64,000 bases of DNA from Notoacmeibacter marinus. GTDB lineage: Bacteria > Pseudomonadota > Alphaproteobacteria > Rhizobiales > Rhizobiaceae. The stretch's first letter is position 1. Each line of letters begins with the position of its first letter. Positions 1 through 9,888 of the stretch are shown piece after piece. The stretch lies in NCBI RefSeq assembly GCF_002238045.1, contig NZ_NBYO01000001.1, forward strand, positions 124,001 through 188,000, given 5' to 3'. The notes under the pieces were generated by a model. It did not search any database. It saw only the letters and a program-made list of their open reading frames with translations, and was not told the DNA's origin. Both the position numbers and the translations under genes were made by a program.

Positions 1-364
<364 letters not shown>

Positions 365-508
365 TCAGTCATACCGAAATCCTTGGGGTTCACCAATTCC
401 AAACGCCGCTTTGTTGCGGTTTTCACCGGATTTCGACGCATCCGGCGCAACGAAGCCCGTCGAACCGGCACGCAGTCCGACAGGGCTCAATTCTTTCACT
501 CATAAAAC

Positions 509-988
509 CTAGCGCGAGAAGCACTGCCGGTTCGGCAAGGCGCGGTTCGCCGCGCGTTTATACCAGCGTTCGCCGATATTGAGCGTGCGGCTCAGCGAAA
601 CCTTCTCGACACCGACACCGCCGAGACAAACCCGATCCCGCGTGAAGCTCTGGACCGTCGCGCCAAGGCGGATCGATCCGGACGCATCGCGGCGGATCTT
701 CCGCTTCAACGTCACCGAAAGGTCGGCGCGCATCCGGCAACCATCGAAGCGGACCCGATCGACGCCGCGTATAATCAAGGTCTTGCGACGGCTGATCTCG
801 TAGCGCGCGCCTGCGACGCGAGCATTCATCTGATCGCGGATATCGCCCGCCAGTGCATTGCCTATGCTTTGTACGACGCGGCAATTGACCTGGGCCTGCG
901 CCGGCGCGGGGTTGGCCAATATAGCGGCGACAAAAGCGCCGAGGGCCACCGTGCCACTGCATGCCATGATTTTGAACAGATTAGGCAT
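509..988 (-). CDS. Exported protein of unknown function (159 aa)
   Basis: I do not recognise this family. The start at 988 is preferred over an in-frame ATG at 1015 because GAGGAGA lies 7 nt upstream and the product then begins with a clean Sec signal peptide (MPNLFKIM, hydrophobic core, probable cleavage after NPAPAQA). The mature part of about 127 residues is rich in Arg, has four Cys (NC near the new N-terminus, DGC, VCLG, RQC) that could form two disulfides in the periplasm, and has no known catalytic motif. It lies upstream of parC on the same strand but is separated from it by 147 bp, so co-transcription is uncertain. Confidence 0.7.
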   Translation of the reverse strand: MPNLFKIMACSGTVALGAFVAAILANPAPAQAQVNCRVVQSIGNALAGDIRDQMNARVAGARYEISRRKTLIIRGVDRVRFDGCRMRADLSVTLKRKIRRDASGSIRLGATVQSFTRDRVCLGGVGVEKVSLSRTLNIGERWYKRAANRALPNRQCFSR

Positions 989-1342
989 GATCGTCTCCTC
1001 TCCTATCTCTCCCATTATTCTTCCGCTACGGAAGATGTGGGAGCATGGCAGGTCCGACCTATCGCAGCCATGAAGGCGACGTTCAGTTAGCGTTCACGCA
1101 TCAAGGAGGGTTTGTTGTTCCGCCGACTATGGTTTCCCAACTCCAAACGCGCATTCACAGTTCTAGTGAGGACGGGGTTGCAGTCGGTTCGTGCTGGCCC
1201 GATCCAATCGAAAGGCGCCGGCATCGGTTCGGTCATCAGTCAGATGTGACCAATCGTGTCTTTCCCTTCCAGGGACGCGCGATAGGTTGCTGTTCAATTG
1301 GCAAGACACGGCCATCGGCCGATCGACATAAAGGATATTTCC
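989..1342. other. 354-bp divergent intergenic region
   Basis: This gap lies between two divergently transcribed genes for exported proteins (starts at 988 and 1343). It must contain both promoters, but I cannot assign -35/-10 boxes with confidence. Apart from the inverted repeat listed at 1019-1035, I see no RNA gene or convincing small coding region. The short open frames that cross it lack ribosome binding sites. Confidence 0.6.
1019..1035. promoter_or_regulatory. Perfect 7-3-7 inverted repeat upstream of the 509-988 gene
   Basis: TCTTCCG-CTA-CGGAAGA is a perfect dyad about 30 bp upstream of the leftward start at 988. That is a suitable place for an operator or a 5' UTR hairpin. No regulator is encoded next to it, so its function is unknown. 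Confidence 0.35.
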
Positions 1343-2539
1343 ATGCGCCATATTCTACTGACTGCAGGCCTCAGCCTTGCCTTCGCGCCGGTGCTCGCTC
1401 TTCCTGCCTGGGCCGTCGATGCGCAGGCCGTTTCGGACAGGCTGGTGGAACTGCTCAATGAGGAAGGCTTCGATGTCGAGATCGGTTCGGCGACGGAGGA
1501 CGGCGACGACGTCGTGCTCGGCGACGTCCGGTTCGGCGAAGGCGACAAGCAGTTCAGCTATGACGAAATTCGCCTGGAGAATGTTTCCGAGCAGGGCGAC
1601 TATTTCCTGATCGAACGAACCGAACTGCCCGCCAAAACCGTCGACATGGACGACAACGCCAAGATGGACCTCTCCTCCATCTCTTTGGAAAAACTCCAGC
1701 TTCTGCGCCAGGACGATCCGGAGCATATAGCACCGCTCCAGCTCGATGCGTTCCAGATGGAGCGGATGTCCATTTCCGTGCCGGCTGGCGAGTTTCTGGT
1801 GCTGGAGGATCTGGCAGGCGCCGGCATGACGTACGATCCCGAAAAGCCGATGGAGGCGACCGGATCGGTCGGCAGCTTCGTTCTCGATACGCAGATTCCC
1901 TTCGGTCCGAACAAAGACGAGAGTGCGGCCATGCGCAAGCAACTGGCCGATCTGGGCTATTCCACCATTAAGGGACGGGGCGAAGGCTCCGGGCGCTACG
2001 ATCCGCAATCGGGCGTCATGTCTTTCGCGCAGCGGATGGAATTCACTGATGCCGCTTCCCTTCAGTTCGAAGGCGAAGTCTCGGCGGCGACGCCCGAACT
2101 GATGAGGGAACTGCAGAAGGCCGACCGGAAAGTCAGCCGGATCGACGATATCGAAAAGCAGAACAAGGCCATGATCGAAGACCTCGCGCCCCTCTACGGG
2201 CAGCTCGTTCTGGAAACATTCTCGCTGCGGCTCCAAGATGCCTCGCTGACAAACAAGCTGATCGGCATCGCCGCCGAACGACAGAATGCGGCGCCAGAGC
2301 AGTTGAAGCTTCAGATGGCGATGATGGCGCCGGCGCTTCTGGCTTCCTATGTGCCGGCGGAACTGGCGCAGAAGGTCGGTGAGGCGCTCCAGACCTATCT
2401 GAACGATCCGCAATCGCTTTCCATCACCATCGAGCCGAAGGACGGTACGACGATCGGCCAGATCAGCGATATGGTCCGCTCGAACCCGAAAGAACTACCC
2501 GCGGTCTTGAACCCGGATATCACCGCCAATCAGGACTGA
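1343..2539 (+). CDS. Exported protein of unknown function (398 aa)
   Basis: I do not recognise the family. The ATG at 1343 follows AAAGGATA and gives a textbook signal peptide (MRHILLTAGLSLAFAPVLALPAWA, cleavage about residue 24). The mature protein is acidic, rich in Glu, Asp, Leu and Met, with no transmembrane segment, Cys cluster or enzyme motif. The alternation of short hydrophobic strands with acidic loops (around residues 35-240) suggests a mostly beta periplasmic or surface protein, followed by a helical region at about 240-340. Its stop overlaps the start of the next gene by one base (TGATG), so the two are translationally coupled. Confidence 0.75.
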   Translation: MRHILLTAGLSLAFAPVLALPAWAVDAQAVSDRLVELLNEEGFDVEIGSATEDGDDVVLGDVRFGEGDKQFSYDEIRLENVSEQGDYFLIERTELPAKTVDMDDNAKMDLSSISLEKLQLLRQDDPEHIAPLQLDAFQMERMSISVPAGEFLVLEDLAGAGMTYDPEKPMEATGSVGSFVLDTQIPFGPNKDESAAMRKQLADLGYSTIKGRGEGSGRYDPQSGVMSFAQRMEFTDAASLQFEGEVSAATPELMRELQKADRKVSRIDDIEKQNKAMIEDLAPLYGQLVLETFSLRLQDASLTNKLIGIAAERQNAAPEQLKLQMAMMAPALLASYVPAELAQKVGEALQTYLNDPQSLSITIEPKDGTTIGQISDMVRSNPKELPAVLNPDITANQD

Positions 2540-3066
2540 TGGCAGCCGATGACGCTCCTCTGATCGTCACGCTCGGTTTCGACGCCGTCGCCTTCGCTCA
2601 TTTCGATGCGATGCGGCGGCGTCACTTTCCGGCGGAACGGAACCACATTCCCGCGCATCTGACACTGTTCCATCACCTTCCGGCAGCGGAGGAACCGGCC
2701 GTTCGCGCCGCCTTGGCCGAAGAAGCCAATCGAATGCGCGAGCCTTCCATGGCTGTTGTCGGTCTCTTCTTCATGGGGTTCGGCAGCGCCTACCGGATCG
2801 AAAGTCCGGAACTGGGCGGCCTTCGCAGCAGGTTATCCGAGCGGTTCGAGCCATGGCTGAGCCAGCAAGACCGACGGCCCTTTCGCCCGCATGTGACCAT
2901 TCAGAACAAAGCGCCGGCGGCCAAGGCCAAGGCCCTGTTCAGCGAATTGCAGGCCGCATTCGTGCCATTCGAGGCGACAGGCGTCGAACTGCTGCTCTGG
3001 CGCTATCGCGGCGGACCGTGGGACGCAGCCGGGCGTTATCCCTTCTCAGGCGATTCCGAACGATAG
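2539..3066 (+). CDS. 2'-5' RNA ligase / 2H phosphoesterase family protein (175 aa)
   Basis: Members of this LigT-like superfamily open or form 2'-5' or cyclic phosphodiester bonds in RNA or nucleotides. The two catalytic HxT tetrapeptides that define the 2H fold are present: HLTL at residue 40 and HVTI at residue 118, each in a hydrophobic strand context (IPAHLTLFHHLP and RPHVTIQNK). Length suits a single-domain member. It is coupled by a 1-bp overlap to the exported protein upstream, and its last 31 bp overlap the 3' end of pcp on the other strand. The actual substrate cannot be read from the sequence. Confidence 0.8.
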   Translation: MAADDAPLIVTLGFDAVAFAHFDAMRRRHFPAERNHIPAHLTLFHHLPAAEEPAVRAALAEEANRMREPSMAVVGLFFMGFGSAYRIESPELGGLRSRLSERFEPWLSQQDRRPFRPHVTIQNKAPAAKAKALFSELQAAFVPFEATGVELLLWRYRGGPWDAAGRYPFSGDSER

Positions 3067-3695
3067 GCTGTCAGGGCCGACCCGATGACGATCTGCGCGC
3101 CAGGCAGCAACTGGCTTTCCGTCAGCGTGACGCAATCGCCCTGCCCCTCGCCGCGCATCCGCTCGAGCAGCGGCACGTGAACAAACCCCGCCATGGCAGG
3201 CGAATAATCCTTGGCGACCCGATCGGACAGTGCGTGGAACATGACGTGGTTGCATAAGTATCCGCCGGCATCGTCGCTCCATTCGACCGGCAGATCGGCC
3301 AAAGCGAGACGTTCGGCGATCATGTCGAGCGGCAAGGTTGCGACGCAGTCCGATGCGCCGGCGACTATTGGATCGTCACTGCGCACCTCACCGCGATTGT
3401 CCGGTGTTGAAGAGTAGCACCGGTTTTTGGCCAGCCGTTCCAGCCGAAAACCCTTGGCCGCAAGCGCCAGACCGAAATGAATGGCGATATCGGGCTGATA
3501 GTCGGCGCCAATAGCCTCCAGCACGGACGGTGCGGCGATAAAATCAACCGGTAGCACCGCCGTTGCGAGATCGGCGCCAGCAGGGCGCCAACCGGCCAGC
3601 GCGCCCATCAGCCATTCGGTCGGATTATCGGGCGCGCCGGGAAAGGCCGGGAAACCGGTGACGAGAATCCTCGCCGGTCTGTCCCGATCGCGCAC
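3036..3695 (-). CDS. pcp: Pyrrolidone-carboxylate peptidase (pyroglutamyl peptidase I), 219 aa
   Basis: This cytoplasmic cysteine peptidase (family C15) removes N-terminal pyroglutamate from peptides. The opening ILVTGFPAFPG is typical, and the catalytic triad is readable at the usual spacing: Glu86 in GFRLERLAKN, Cys148 in GGYLCNHVMF and His173 in GFVHVPLLE. Length matches the family (about 215). It starts 4 bp after the aspS stop, so it is almost certainly translated from the aspS mRNA. Its 3' end overlaps the convergent 2H phosphoesterase gene by 31 bp, leaving no room for a separate terminator. Confidence 0.9.
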   Translation of the reverse strand: MRDRDRPARILVTGFPAFPGAPDNPTEWLMGALAGWRPAGADLATAVLPVDFIAAPSVLEAIGADYQPDIAIHFGLALAAKGFRLERLAKNRCYSSTPDNRGEVRSDDPIVAGASDCVATLPLDMIAERLALADLPVEWSDDAGGYLCNHVMFHALSDRVAKDYSPAMAGFVHVPLLERMRGEGQGDCVTLTESQLLPGAQIVIGSALTAYRSESPEKG

Positions 3696-3699
3696 CGCG

Positions 3700-5517
3700 T
3701 CAGTCTTTTTCGCGCGGGATGACCCGCATGTTCAGTTCGCGAAGCTGGGCGTTGGTCGGCGGCGCTGGCGCGCCCATCAGAAGGTCGCGCGCCTGCTGGT
3801 TCATCGGGAAGAGGGAGACGTCGCGCAGGTTTTTGGCGCCCGCCAGCAGCATGATCACGCGGTCGACGCCGGCTGCCATCCCGCCATGAGGTGGCGCACC
3901 ATACTGGAAGGCGCGATAGAGGCCGCCGAAGCGTTCCTCGACCACCTCTTTCGACAGGCCGGCCAATTCGAACGCCTTGACCATGGTTTCCGGCAGGTGG
4001 TTTCGGATGCCGCCGGATGCGATCTCGAAGCCGTTGCATACCATGTCGTACTGGAACGCCTTCAGACCGAGAAGCGCTTCGTCGCCGCCCTTCTCCGCCT
4101 CGATCAGCGCATCCATGCCACCCTGCGGCATGGAGAAGGGATTATGGGCGAACTCGATCCGCTTTTCCTCCTCGTTCCATTCGAAGAACGGGAAATCGAC
4201 GATCCAGCAGAGTTCGAACCGATCCTCGTCGACCAGTCCGAGCTCCTGCCCCGCGCGGTCGCGGGCAGCACCGGCAAACGAGGCAAAGCTCTTCGGATCG
4301 CCGGCGACGAAGAAACACGCATCGCCCGAACCCAAGCCAAGTTGCTCGCGGATCGCTTCGGTACGCTCCGGACCGATATTCTTGGCGAGCGGACCGGCAC
4401 CAGCGATAACGCCACCCTCTTCGCGCCAGAAAATATAGCCGAGACCAGGCTGGCCCTGCTGCTGCGCCCAAGAGTTCATCCGGTCGCAGAAGGCGCGGCT
4501 GCCGCCGCTTTTCGCCGGGATCGCCCATACCTGGTTTTTCGGCGACGACGCCAGAATGTTGGCGAAGACCTTGAAACCGGAATCGCGGAAATGATCGGAG
4601 ACCTCTTCCATTTCGATAGGGTTGCGAAGGTCCGGCTTGTCGGAGCCGTATTTGCGGATCGCCTCATCGTAAGGGATGCGGCGGAAGGTTTCCGTGACCG
4701 GCTTGCCATCCGCGAACGTCGTCATGACATCGCGCATCACCGGCTCCATCGTGGCCAGCACATCGTCCTGCGTGACGAAGCTCATTTCGAGGTCGAGCTG
4801 GTAGAACTCGCCCGGCAGGCGGTCGGCGCGCGGATCCTCGTCGCGGAAGCAGGGCGCGATCTGGAAATAGCGGTCGAAACCGGAGACCATCAGAAGCTGC
4901 TTGTAGATCTGCGGGGCCTGCGGCAGCGCATAGAACTCGCCGGCATGAATGCGGCTCGGCACCAGAAAGTCGCGTGCGCCTTCCGGCGAAGATGCCGTAA
5001 GAATGGGCGTGGAATATTCGGTAAAGTTCGACAGCGCCATCTGGCGACGCATTTCGGAAACGACCTTCGTGCGCAGGACGATATTGTTGTGCAGCTTCTC
5101 GCGGCGCAGGTCGAGGAAGCGATATTTCAGACGCACCTCTTCCGGGTAGTCCAGATCGCCGAAGACCGGTAGCGGCAATTCCTTGGCTTCGCTCAGCACT
5201 TCGATGTCGCGCGCGAAGATTTCTATGTTGCCGGTGGAAAGGTTCGGGTTGACCGCTTCTGCGTCACGTTCCTTGACGGTGCCGTCGACGCGGATCACCC
5301 ATTCGCTGCGCAGGGTTTCGGCCGTTCCGAAAGCAGGCGAATCGGGGTCCGCAACGATCTGGGTAAGACCGTAATGGTCGCGCAGATCAATGAACAGCAG
5401 GCCGCCATGGTCGCGGACACGATGCACCCAGCCGGAGAGACGTACCGTCTGGCCAGCTTCGGATAGCGAAAGCGCACCGCAATTATGCGTGCGATAGCGA
5501 TGGATGGAATCGTCCAT
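3700..5517 (-). CDS. aspS: Aspartate--tRNA ligase, bacterial type, probably non-discriminating (605 aa)
   Basis: This class II synthetase charges tRNA-Asp. Visible parts in order: OB-fold anticodon domain (residues 1-110, [19 protein letters not shown]), motif 2 ([10 protein letters not shown]), the bacterial GAD insertion (about 290-420) and motif 3 ([16 protein letters not shown]). Length is standard. The anticodon domain carries His37 in RDHGG where strictly Asp-specific enzymes such as that of E. coli have Leu. In Pseudomonas that His goes with mis-charging of tRNA-Asn for the GatCAB amidotransferase, so I infer a non-discriminating enzyme. The other residue linked to this trait (Gly82 in Pseudomonas) aligns with Glu here. 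pcp follows after 4 bp. Confidence 0.96.
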   Translation of the reverse strand: MDDSIHRYRTHNCGALSLSEAGQTVRLSGWVHRVRDHGGLLFIDLRDHYGLTQIVADPDSPAFGTAETLRSEWVIRVDGTVKERDAEAVNPNLSTGNIEIFARDIEVLSEAKELPLPVFGDLDYPEEVRLKYRFLDLRREKLHNNIVLRTKVVSEMRRQMALSNFTEYSTPILTASSPEGARDFLVPSRIHAGEFYALPQAPQIYKQLLMVSGFDRYFQIAPCFRDEDPRADRLPGEFYQLDLEMSFVTQDDVLATMEPVMRDVMTTFADGKPVTETFRRIPYDEAIRKYGSDKPDLRNPIEMEEVSDHFRDSGFKVFANILASSPKNQVWAIPAKSGGSRAFCDRMNSWAQQQGQPGLGYIFWREEGGVIAGAGPLAKNIGPERTEAIREQLGLGSGDACFFVAGDPKSFASFAGAARDRAGQELGLVDEDRFELCWIVDFPFFEWNEEEKRIEFAHNPFSMPQGGMDALIEAEKGGDEALLGLKAFQYDMVCNGFEIASGGIRNHLPETMVKAFELAGLSKEVVEERFGGLYRAFQYGAPPHGGMAAGVDRVIMLLAGAKNLRDVSLFPMNQQARDLLMGAPAPPTNAQLRELNMRVIPREKD

Positions 5518-5645
5518 TTCTCTAAAAACCCTTGAGGTCTAGCCGAGCGTCTGCCCGTCAAAATCCGATGCCGGCAAAGCGCCCGAAAAGGTGCGGCGTG
5601 GACCAGCGGAAACCGGCGCGGACAAGCGCATGGGATCGGCCTTGT

Positions 5646-5674
5646 GTCAAGGCGAACGCGGGATGCGCCTTGAC
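5646..5674. promoter_or_regulatory. 9-bp inverted repeat in the aspS/rnd divergent spacer
   Basis: GTCAAGGCG and CGCCTTGAC form perfect 9-bp arms around an 11-nt loop, about 75 bp upstream of the rnd start and 130 bp upstream of aspS. It could be a hairpin in the rnd leader or a dyad operator. Nothing nearby identifies the regulator. Confidence 0.35.
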
Positions 5675-5749
5675 GACGACCGGTAGCGGCCCTTAACGGA
5701 TGGCTTTCGCGAAGGCAACCAGAAGACGTTTTGCCAGGAAAGAGGCGTA

Positions 5750-6901
5750 ATGCAGATCATTACAGAGACGGATGAACTCGAAGCGGCCATGAACCGGCTT
5801 TCGAGGGCCGAGTTCGTCACCGTCGACACCGAATTCATTCGCGAGACGACCTTCTGGCCGGAACTGTGCCTCATCCAGATCGCGGACGACGAAGACGTCT
5901 TTCTCATCGATGCGCTCGCCCAGGAGATCGATCTTTCCTCCTTTTTCGGACTGATGGGCGATGAGTCCGTCATCAAGGTCTTTCACGCCGCACGGCAGGA
6001 TCTCGAAATCGTCTACAAGATGGGCGAGCTCATTCCGCACCCGATCTTCGATACGCAGATTGCCGCCATGGTCTGCGGCTATGGCGATTCGGTCTCCTAC
6101 GACGCGCTGGTGCAGAAGGTGACCGGCAAGCAGCTCGACAAATCCAGCCGCTTCACCGACTGGCGACGCCGCCCGCTTTCCGAAAAACAGCTCAATTACG
6201 CCGCCGCGGACGTTACCCATCTGCGCGACGTCTACCGCGAATTGAAGCAGACGCTGGAGCGCACGGAGCGTACGCATTGGGTGGCCGAGGAAATGGATAT
6301 CCTGACCTCGCCCGCGACCTACGACATCAAGCCGGAGGACGCATGGCGCCGTTTGAAGATGCGGGTGCGCAAGCCGCGTGAACTGGCGGTCATGCAGTCC
6401 GTCGCCAGATGGCGCGAGGAACAGGCTCGCGGCCGCAACGTACCGCGTGGCCGCGTATTGAAAGATGATGCGATCTATGAGATCGCGCAACAGCAACCCC
6501 AAACCCAGGAAGCGCTCGGACGCCTCCGGGCGGTGCCAAAGGGCTGGGAGCGGTCGCAACACGCGCAGGGGCTTCTCGATGCGGTGAACGCGGCGCTCGC
6601 GATTGCCGATGACGAACTGCCGAAGATCGAAAGGCAGCGCCGTTCACCCGAAGGAGCCGGCGCGGCAAGCGAACTGCTCAAGGTTCTCCTGCGGCTCATC
6701 GCCGAACGCGAAGGGGTTGCGCCGAAGGTGCTGGCCACGACCGACGAGATCGAGAAGATCGCATCGATGGGCGAACAGGCCGATGTTCAGGCTCTTTCCG
6801 GCTGGCGGCGCGATGTCTTCGGCGTCGAGGCGCTGCGATTGCTAAGCGGCGATGTCGGCCTGGCCTTCCGGGACCGCAAGATCGCGGCCATCGATCTGTG
6901 A
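5750..6901 (+). CDS. rnd: Ribonuclease D (383 aa)
   Basis: This is a 3'-5' exoribonuclease of the DEDDy group, which trims tRNA precursors. Exo I is TVDTEF with Asp26 and Glu28, Exo II is FHAARQDLEIV with its Asp, and Exo III is NYAAADVTHL with the Tyr and Asp. The C-terminal half (about 205-380) is the helical HRDC region used for RNA binding, with the usual PRGRVLKDD sequence. Length matches bacterial RNase D. It is divergent from aspS and monocistronic as far as can be seen; a 7-bp GC hairpin follows the stop. Confidence 0.93.
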   Translation: MQIITETDELEAAMNRLSRAEFVTVDTEFIRETTFWPELCLIQIADDEDVFLIDALAQEIDLSSFFGLMGDESVIKVFHAARQDLEIVYKMGELIPHPIFDTQIAAMVCGYGDSVSYDALVQKVTGKQLDKSSRFTDWRRRPLSEKQLNYAAADVTHLRDVYRELKQTLERTERTHWVAEEMDILTSPATYDIKPEDAWRRLKMRVRKPRELAVMQSVARWREEQARGRNVPRGRVLKDDAIYEIAQQQPQTQEALGRLRAVPKGWERSQHAQGLLDAVNAALAIADDELPKIERQRRSPEGAGAASELLKVLLRLIAEREGVAPKVLATTDEIEKIASMGEQADVQALSGWRRDVFGVEALRLLSGDVGLAFRDRKIAAIDL

Positions 6902-6904
6902 TGG

Positions 6905-6922
6905 GATCGCCGGGCGGCGATC
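6905..6922 (+). terminator. GC-rich hairpin after rnd, possible weak terminator
   Basis: GATCGCC-GGGC-GGCGATC is a perfect 7-bp stem beginning 4 bp after the rnd stop. There is no proper U-tract after it, only TCCGCTTT, so it may act as an mRNA-stabilising 3' hairpin rather than a true intrinsic terminator. Confidence 0.4.
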
Positions 6923-7025
6923 TCCGCTTTGCGCGAAGCATTCCGAGGCTTGCGGTTGGCCTGGGGCGGGTCGGGCTCTAGATGGGTAGCGAGCCGCAAC
7001 GGCCAGTGCCCATTGGATTAGACCC

Positions 7026-8351
7026 TTGCTGACTAATATTCTCATCATTCTTGCGCTTTTCATCGTCAACGGCGTTTTGGCCATGAGCGAACTGGCCGTG
7101 GTGTCCGCCCGTCCGGCCCGACTGAAAACGATGGCCGATGATGGCTCGATCGGCGCGGCCATCGCGCTGCGTCTGGCGGAGGATTCAGGGCGTTTTCTCT
7201 CGACCGTGCAGATCGGCATCACGCTGGTCGGCATCGTGTCCGGCGCATTTTCCGGCGCCACGCTCGGGCTGCAGCTCGCCGACATTCTCAAAGATTTCGG
7301 ATGGAGCCCCGACACAGCCGATACGCTCGGCGTCGGCATCACCGTGGTCGCCGTCACCTATCTATCGCTGGTCATCGGCGAACTGGTGCCCAAGCAGATC
7401 GCGCTTCGCCACCCCGAAGCCATCGCCACGAAGGTGGCTGGGCCGATGCGCTTCCTTTCCAGGATCGCCGCGCCCATCGTCTGGATCCTCGATATGAGCG
7501 GCAAAGCCGTGCTGTTCCTTCTGGGCCAGAGCCGTGAATTGAAGCAGACGGTGACCGACGAAGAGGTCAAGAGCGTGCTCGACGATGCCGAAGAGGCCGG
7601 CACGATCGAGGCGGAAGAAAAAGCGATGATCAGCGGGGTCATGCGGTTTGCAGACCGGCAGGCCAAGGCGCTGATGACGCCGGCCATCGAAGTGGAAATG
7701 CTCGATATCTCGCAGGACCACCAATCCATCCGCGACCAGATCGAAGCGACACGGCGCTCGCGCCTTCCTATCCGGGATGGCTCGGACGACAATATTCTAG
7801 GCGTTGTGCGAACGCAGGACCTCCTGATCGCCTTCGGCCGCGGCGAGGATATCGATCTTCGCGAAATGATGCAGAAAGCGCCTGTCATCTACGAGAACGC
7901 CCGCTCGATCCAAGTGCTCGACAAGCTGCGCGAATCCACTGTCAATATGGGCCTGGTCTTCGACGAATACGGCCATTTCGAAGGCATCATCACCACCGAG
8001 GACATCCTGGCGGCCATTGCCGGCGTGTTCGAGGAGGAAGACAATAGCGAGCCGGCTTTCGTCGAGCGCGCCGACGGCACCTATCTCGTTTCCGGCTGGA
8101 TGCCAGTCGATGAATTCCGCGATGAGTTCAACGTGTCCATTCCGCCGGGCGATTACGAAACGGTTGGTGGCCTCACGCTGGAATCAGTGGGACATCTGCC
8201 TGCAGTGGGCGAAGTCTTTCAAGTGTCGGACTGGATGTTCGAGGTTGTCGATCTGGATGGCCGGCGCGTCGACAAGCTACTGATCACGCCTCCCGGAAAA
8301 GCCGGCGATCCAAGCGACGATGAAGCCGCCGAAGAGGACGGAGCGCGCTAG
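7026..8351 (+). CDS. CNNM/CBS-domain membrane protein, CorC/HlyC transporter family (441 aa)
   Basis: Members are inner-membrane proteins associated with Mg2+/Co2+ efflux or resistance. Order of parts: CNNM (DUF21) transmembrane domain at about 1-190 with four hydrophobic segments and the family sequence VSARPARLKTMADDG, a CBS pair at about 205-335 (ALMTPAIEVEMLD, GIITTEDILAAIAG), and the CorC_HlyC C-terminal domain (about 345-430, DGTYLVSGWMPVDEF and YETVGGLTL). The start used is TTG at 7026, with GGA 8 nt upstream; no ATG is available before the first membrane helix. It converges on ppx, stopping 19 bp from it. Confidence 0.9.
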   Translation: MLTNILIILALFIVNGVLAMSELAVVSARPARLKTMADDGSIGAAIALRLAEDSGRFLSTVQIGITLVGIVSGAFSGATLGLQLADILKDFGWSPDTADTLGVGITVVAVTYLSLVIGELVPKQIALRHPEAIATKVAGPMRFLSRIAAPIVWILDMSGKAVLFLLGQSRELKQTVTDEEVKSVLDDAEEAGTIEAEEKAMISGVMRFADRQAKALMTPAIEVEMLDISQDHQSIRDQIEATRRSRLPIRDGSDDNILGVVRTQDLLIAFGRGEDIDLREMMQKAPVIYENARSIQVLDKLRESTVNMGLVFDEYGHFEGIITTEDILAAIAGVFEEEDNSEPAFVERADGTYLVSGWMPVDEFRDEFNVSIPPGDYETVGGLTLESVGHLPAVGEVFQVSDWMFEVVDLDGRRVDKLLITPPGKAGDPSDDEAAEEDGAR

Positions 8352-8370
8352 CATCCTGGCCGTCAGTCAG

Positions 8371-9888
8371 CTAGTTCACAACCAGACGCATCGGTCGATC
8401 CAGATATTTGGAGAGTTTGGCCAGCCTGTTGGCAGGACGTGTGCCGTGTAACGCGCTGAGCGCCGCCGGAATGGCGATCTCGATAGTGCCATCGTCATCG
8501 CTGCCGATGGTCAGGCGCGGCAGAACGCCCGGCATGGATGCGGAAAGCACGTATAGTACACGCATCAGGAGCCCCAAAGTCCGGGCGCGGTGAACCAGCC
8601 GTTCATTCATCAATTTCAGAAGGTCGGCCGACCAGCCATCATCCTTGACGCCGTTGTATCGGTAGAAATTGGCGAGCGCCAAAAAGGCGCGCCCATCGTG
8701 ACCGATGGCGGTAAGCGAGGAATAGGCGATAACGTTCATGGACTGCATGCCACGATAGTCCGGATGGGCCCGCCATCCGAGATCGGCGATCAGGCAGGTC
8801 GCCCGGCGCAGACGCCGCTCGTCCTCGGTCTCTTCCAGTTTAAAAGCGGCAAAGGCGGCGTCCGTCCAGTTCGCCAGTTCTTCGGCATGTTTGACAGATC
8901 GCGCCCGCAGGATGGCCAGCTCACGCGCGCCGACCAGAAGCGGGTCGTCGTCGCGATCCTCGTCGTCGAGCAGCGAAAACAGATAGCCTTCCCGCACGCC
9001 GACACCCGAGGTCATGACGCGCTTGGGTTTCATCGCCGCGATAATTTCAAGCAGGACGGCTGCGCCATAAGGCAGCAGCGCGCGTCGATTTTTCGATACG
9101 TCGTCAATACCGTCAAAACGATCCAGATCACCCGTCGCGACTGTCTTTAGAAATGCGATCGTTGCCGGATCCTGTGCGTCGATCGCATATTCGTGCAGAA
9201 CCGATAGAGGATAATCGATCGTCGACATGTGAAGGCGCGCGAGGTTTCGCCATGTGCCGCCGACCGCAAAGAAATCCGTTCCCGCCGCTTCCTTCAGAAA
9301 CGGCGCGCGTTGGAGTTCCCTCGCTGCGACAGCTGCCGCCTTCTGCGGGTCGCCATCGGTCACATCGGACAGGCGCAACCCGCCGAGCGGCAGGGTGATG
9401 CCCTGCTCCGGGTGATCGCCATTGACCCGCACCAGTTCCAGCGAGCCGCCACCGAGATCACCCGCGATGCCCACCGGTTTGTAGAAATGCGCCTTGACGG
9501 CAAGGGCCGCGTAATAGGCCTCTTCCCGGCCAGACAATACGCGGATTTCGGTTCCGAGACGCTTCTGCGCTTCGGCGATGAACTCTTCGCCATTCTCTGC
9601 TTCGCGGGCGGCAGCCGTCGCGATGACATGGACATCCGTCGCGCCGGCCTGATCGGCGAGCGCGCGAAACCGGCTAAAGGATTGTAACGCGGCGTCGACG
9701 CCATCATCATTCAGTTTCCCGGTATCGACGAGTGAGCGTCCAAGGCCGGCCAGCAGCTTTTCATTAAAGAAGAGCGTCGGTGCGCGCGTCACACCCTCGA
9801 AAATTACCAGTCGGACGGAGTTGGACCCGATATCGACGATTGCTACGGGGTCGCGGCCGGGCAAGCGGCCTTGGGACTGCAGCCTCAT
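8371..9888 (-). CDS. ppx: Exopolyphosphatase, Ppx/GppA family (505 aa)
   Basis: This enzyme hydrolyses inorganic polyphosphate (or pppGpp) from the chain end. The N-terminal actin-like ATPase fold shows [18 protein letters not shown] and, further on, [14 protein letters not shown], both typical of Ppx/GppA; an HD-like helical C-terminal half follows from about residue 310. The frame stays open far upstream into ppk, but the ATG at 9888 overlaps the ppk stop (ATGA), so 505 aa is the sensible protein. Being coupled to ppk, it makes a synthesis/degradation pair expressed together. Confidence 0.92.
   Translation of the reverse strand: MRLQSQGRLPGRDPVAIVDIGSNSVRLVIFEGVTRAPTLFFNEKLLAGLGRSLVDTGKLNDDGVDAALQSFSRFRALADQAGATDVHVIATAAAREAENGEEFIAEAQKRLGTEIRVLSGREEAYYAALAVKAHFYKPVGIAGDLGGGSLELVRVNGDHPEQGITLPLGGLRLSDVTDGDPQKAAAVAARELQRAPFLKEAAGTDFFAVGGTWRNLARLHMSTIDYPLSVLHEYAIDAQDPATIAFLKTVATGDLDRFDGIDDVSKNRRALLPYGAAVLLEIIAAMKPKRVMTSGVGVREGYLFSLLDDEDRDDDPLLVGARELAILRARSVKHAEELANWTDAAFAAFKLEETEDERRLRRATCLIADLGWRAHPDYRGMQSMNVIAYSSLTAIGHDGRAFLALANFYRYNGVKDDGWSADLLKLMNERLVHRARTLGLLMRVLYVLSASMPGVLPRLTIGSDDDGTIEIAIPAALSALHGTRPANRLAKLSKYLDRPMRLVVN

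Noticed and set aside
3658-5172. 504-codon rightward open frame antisense to aspS
   Set aside because: aspS motifs on the other strand are complete; this frame has no signal for translation and no domain.
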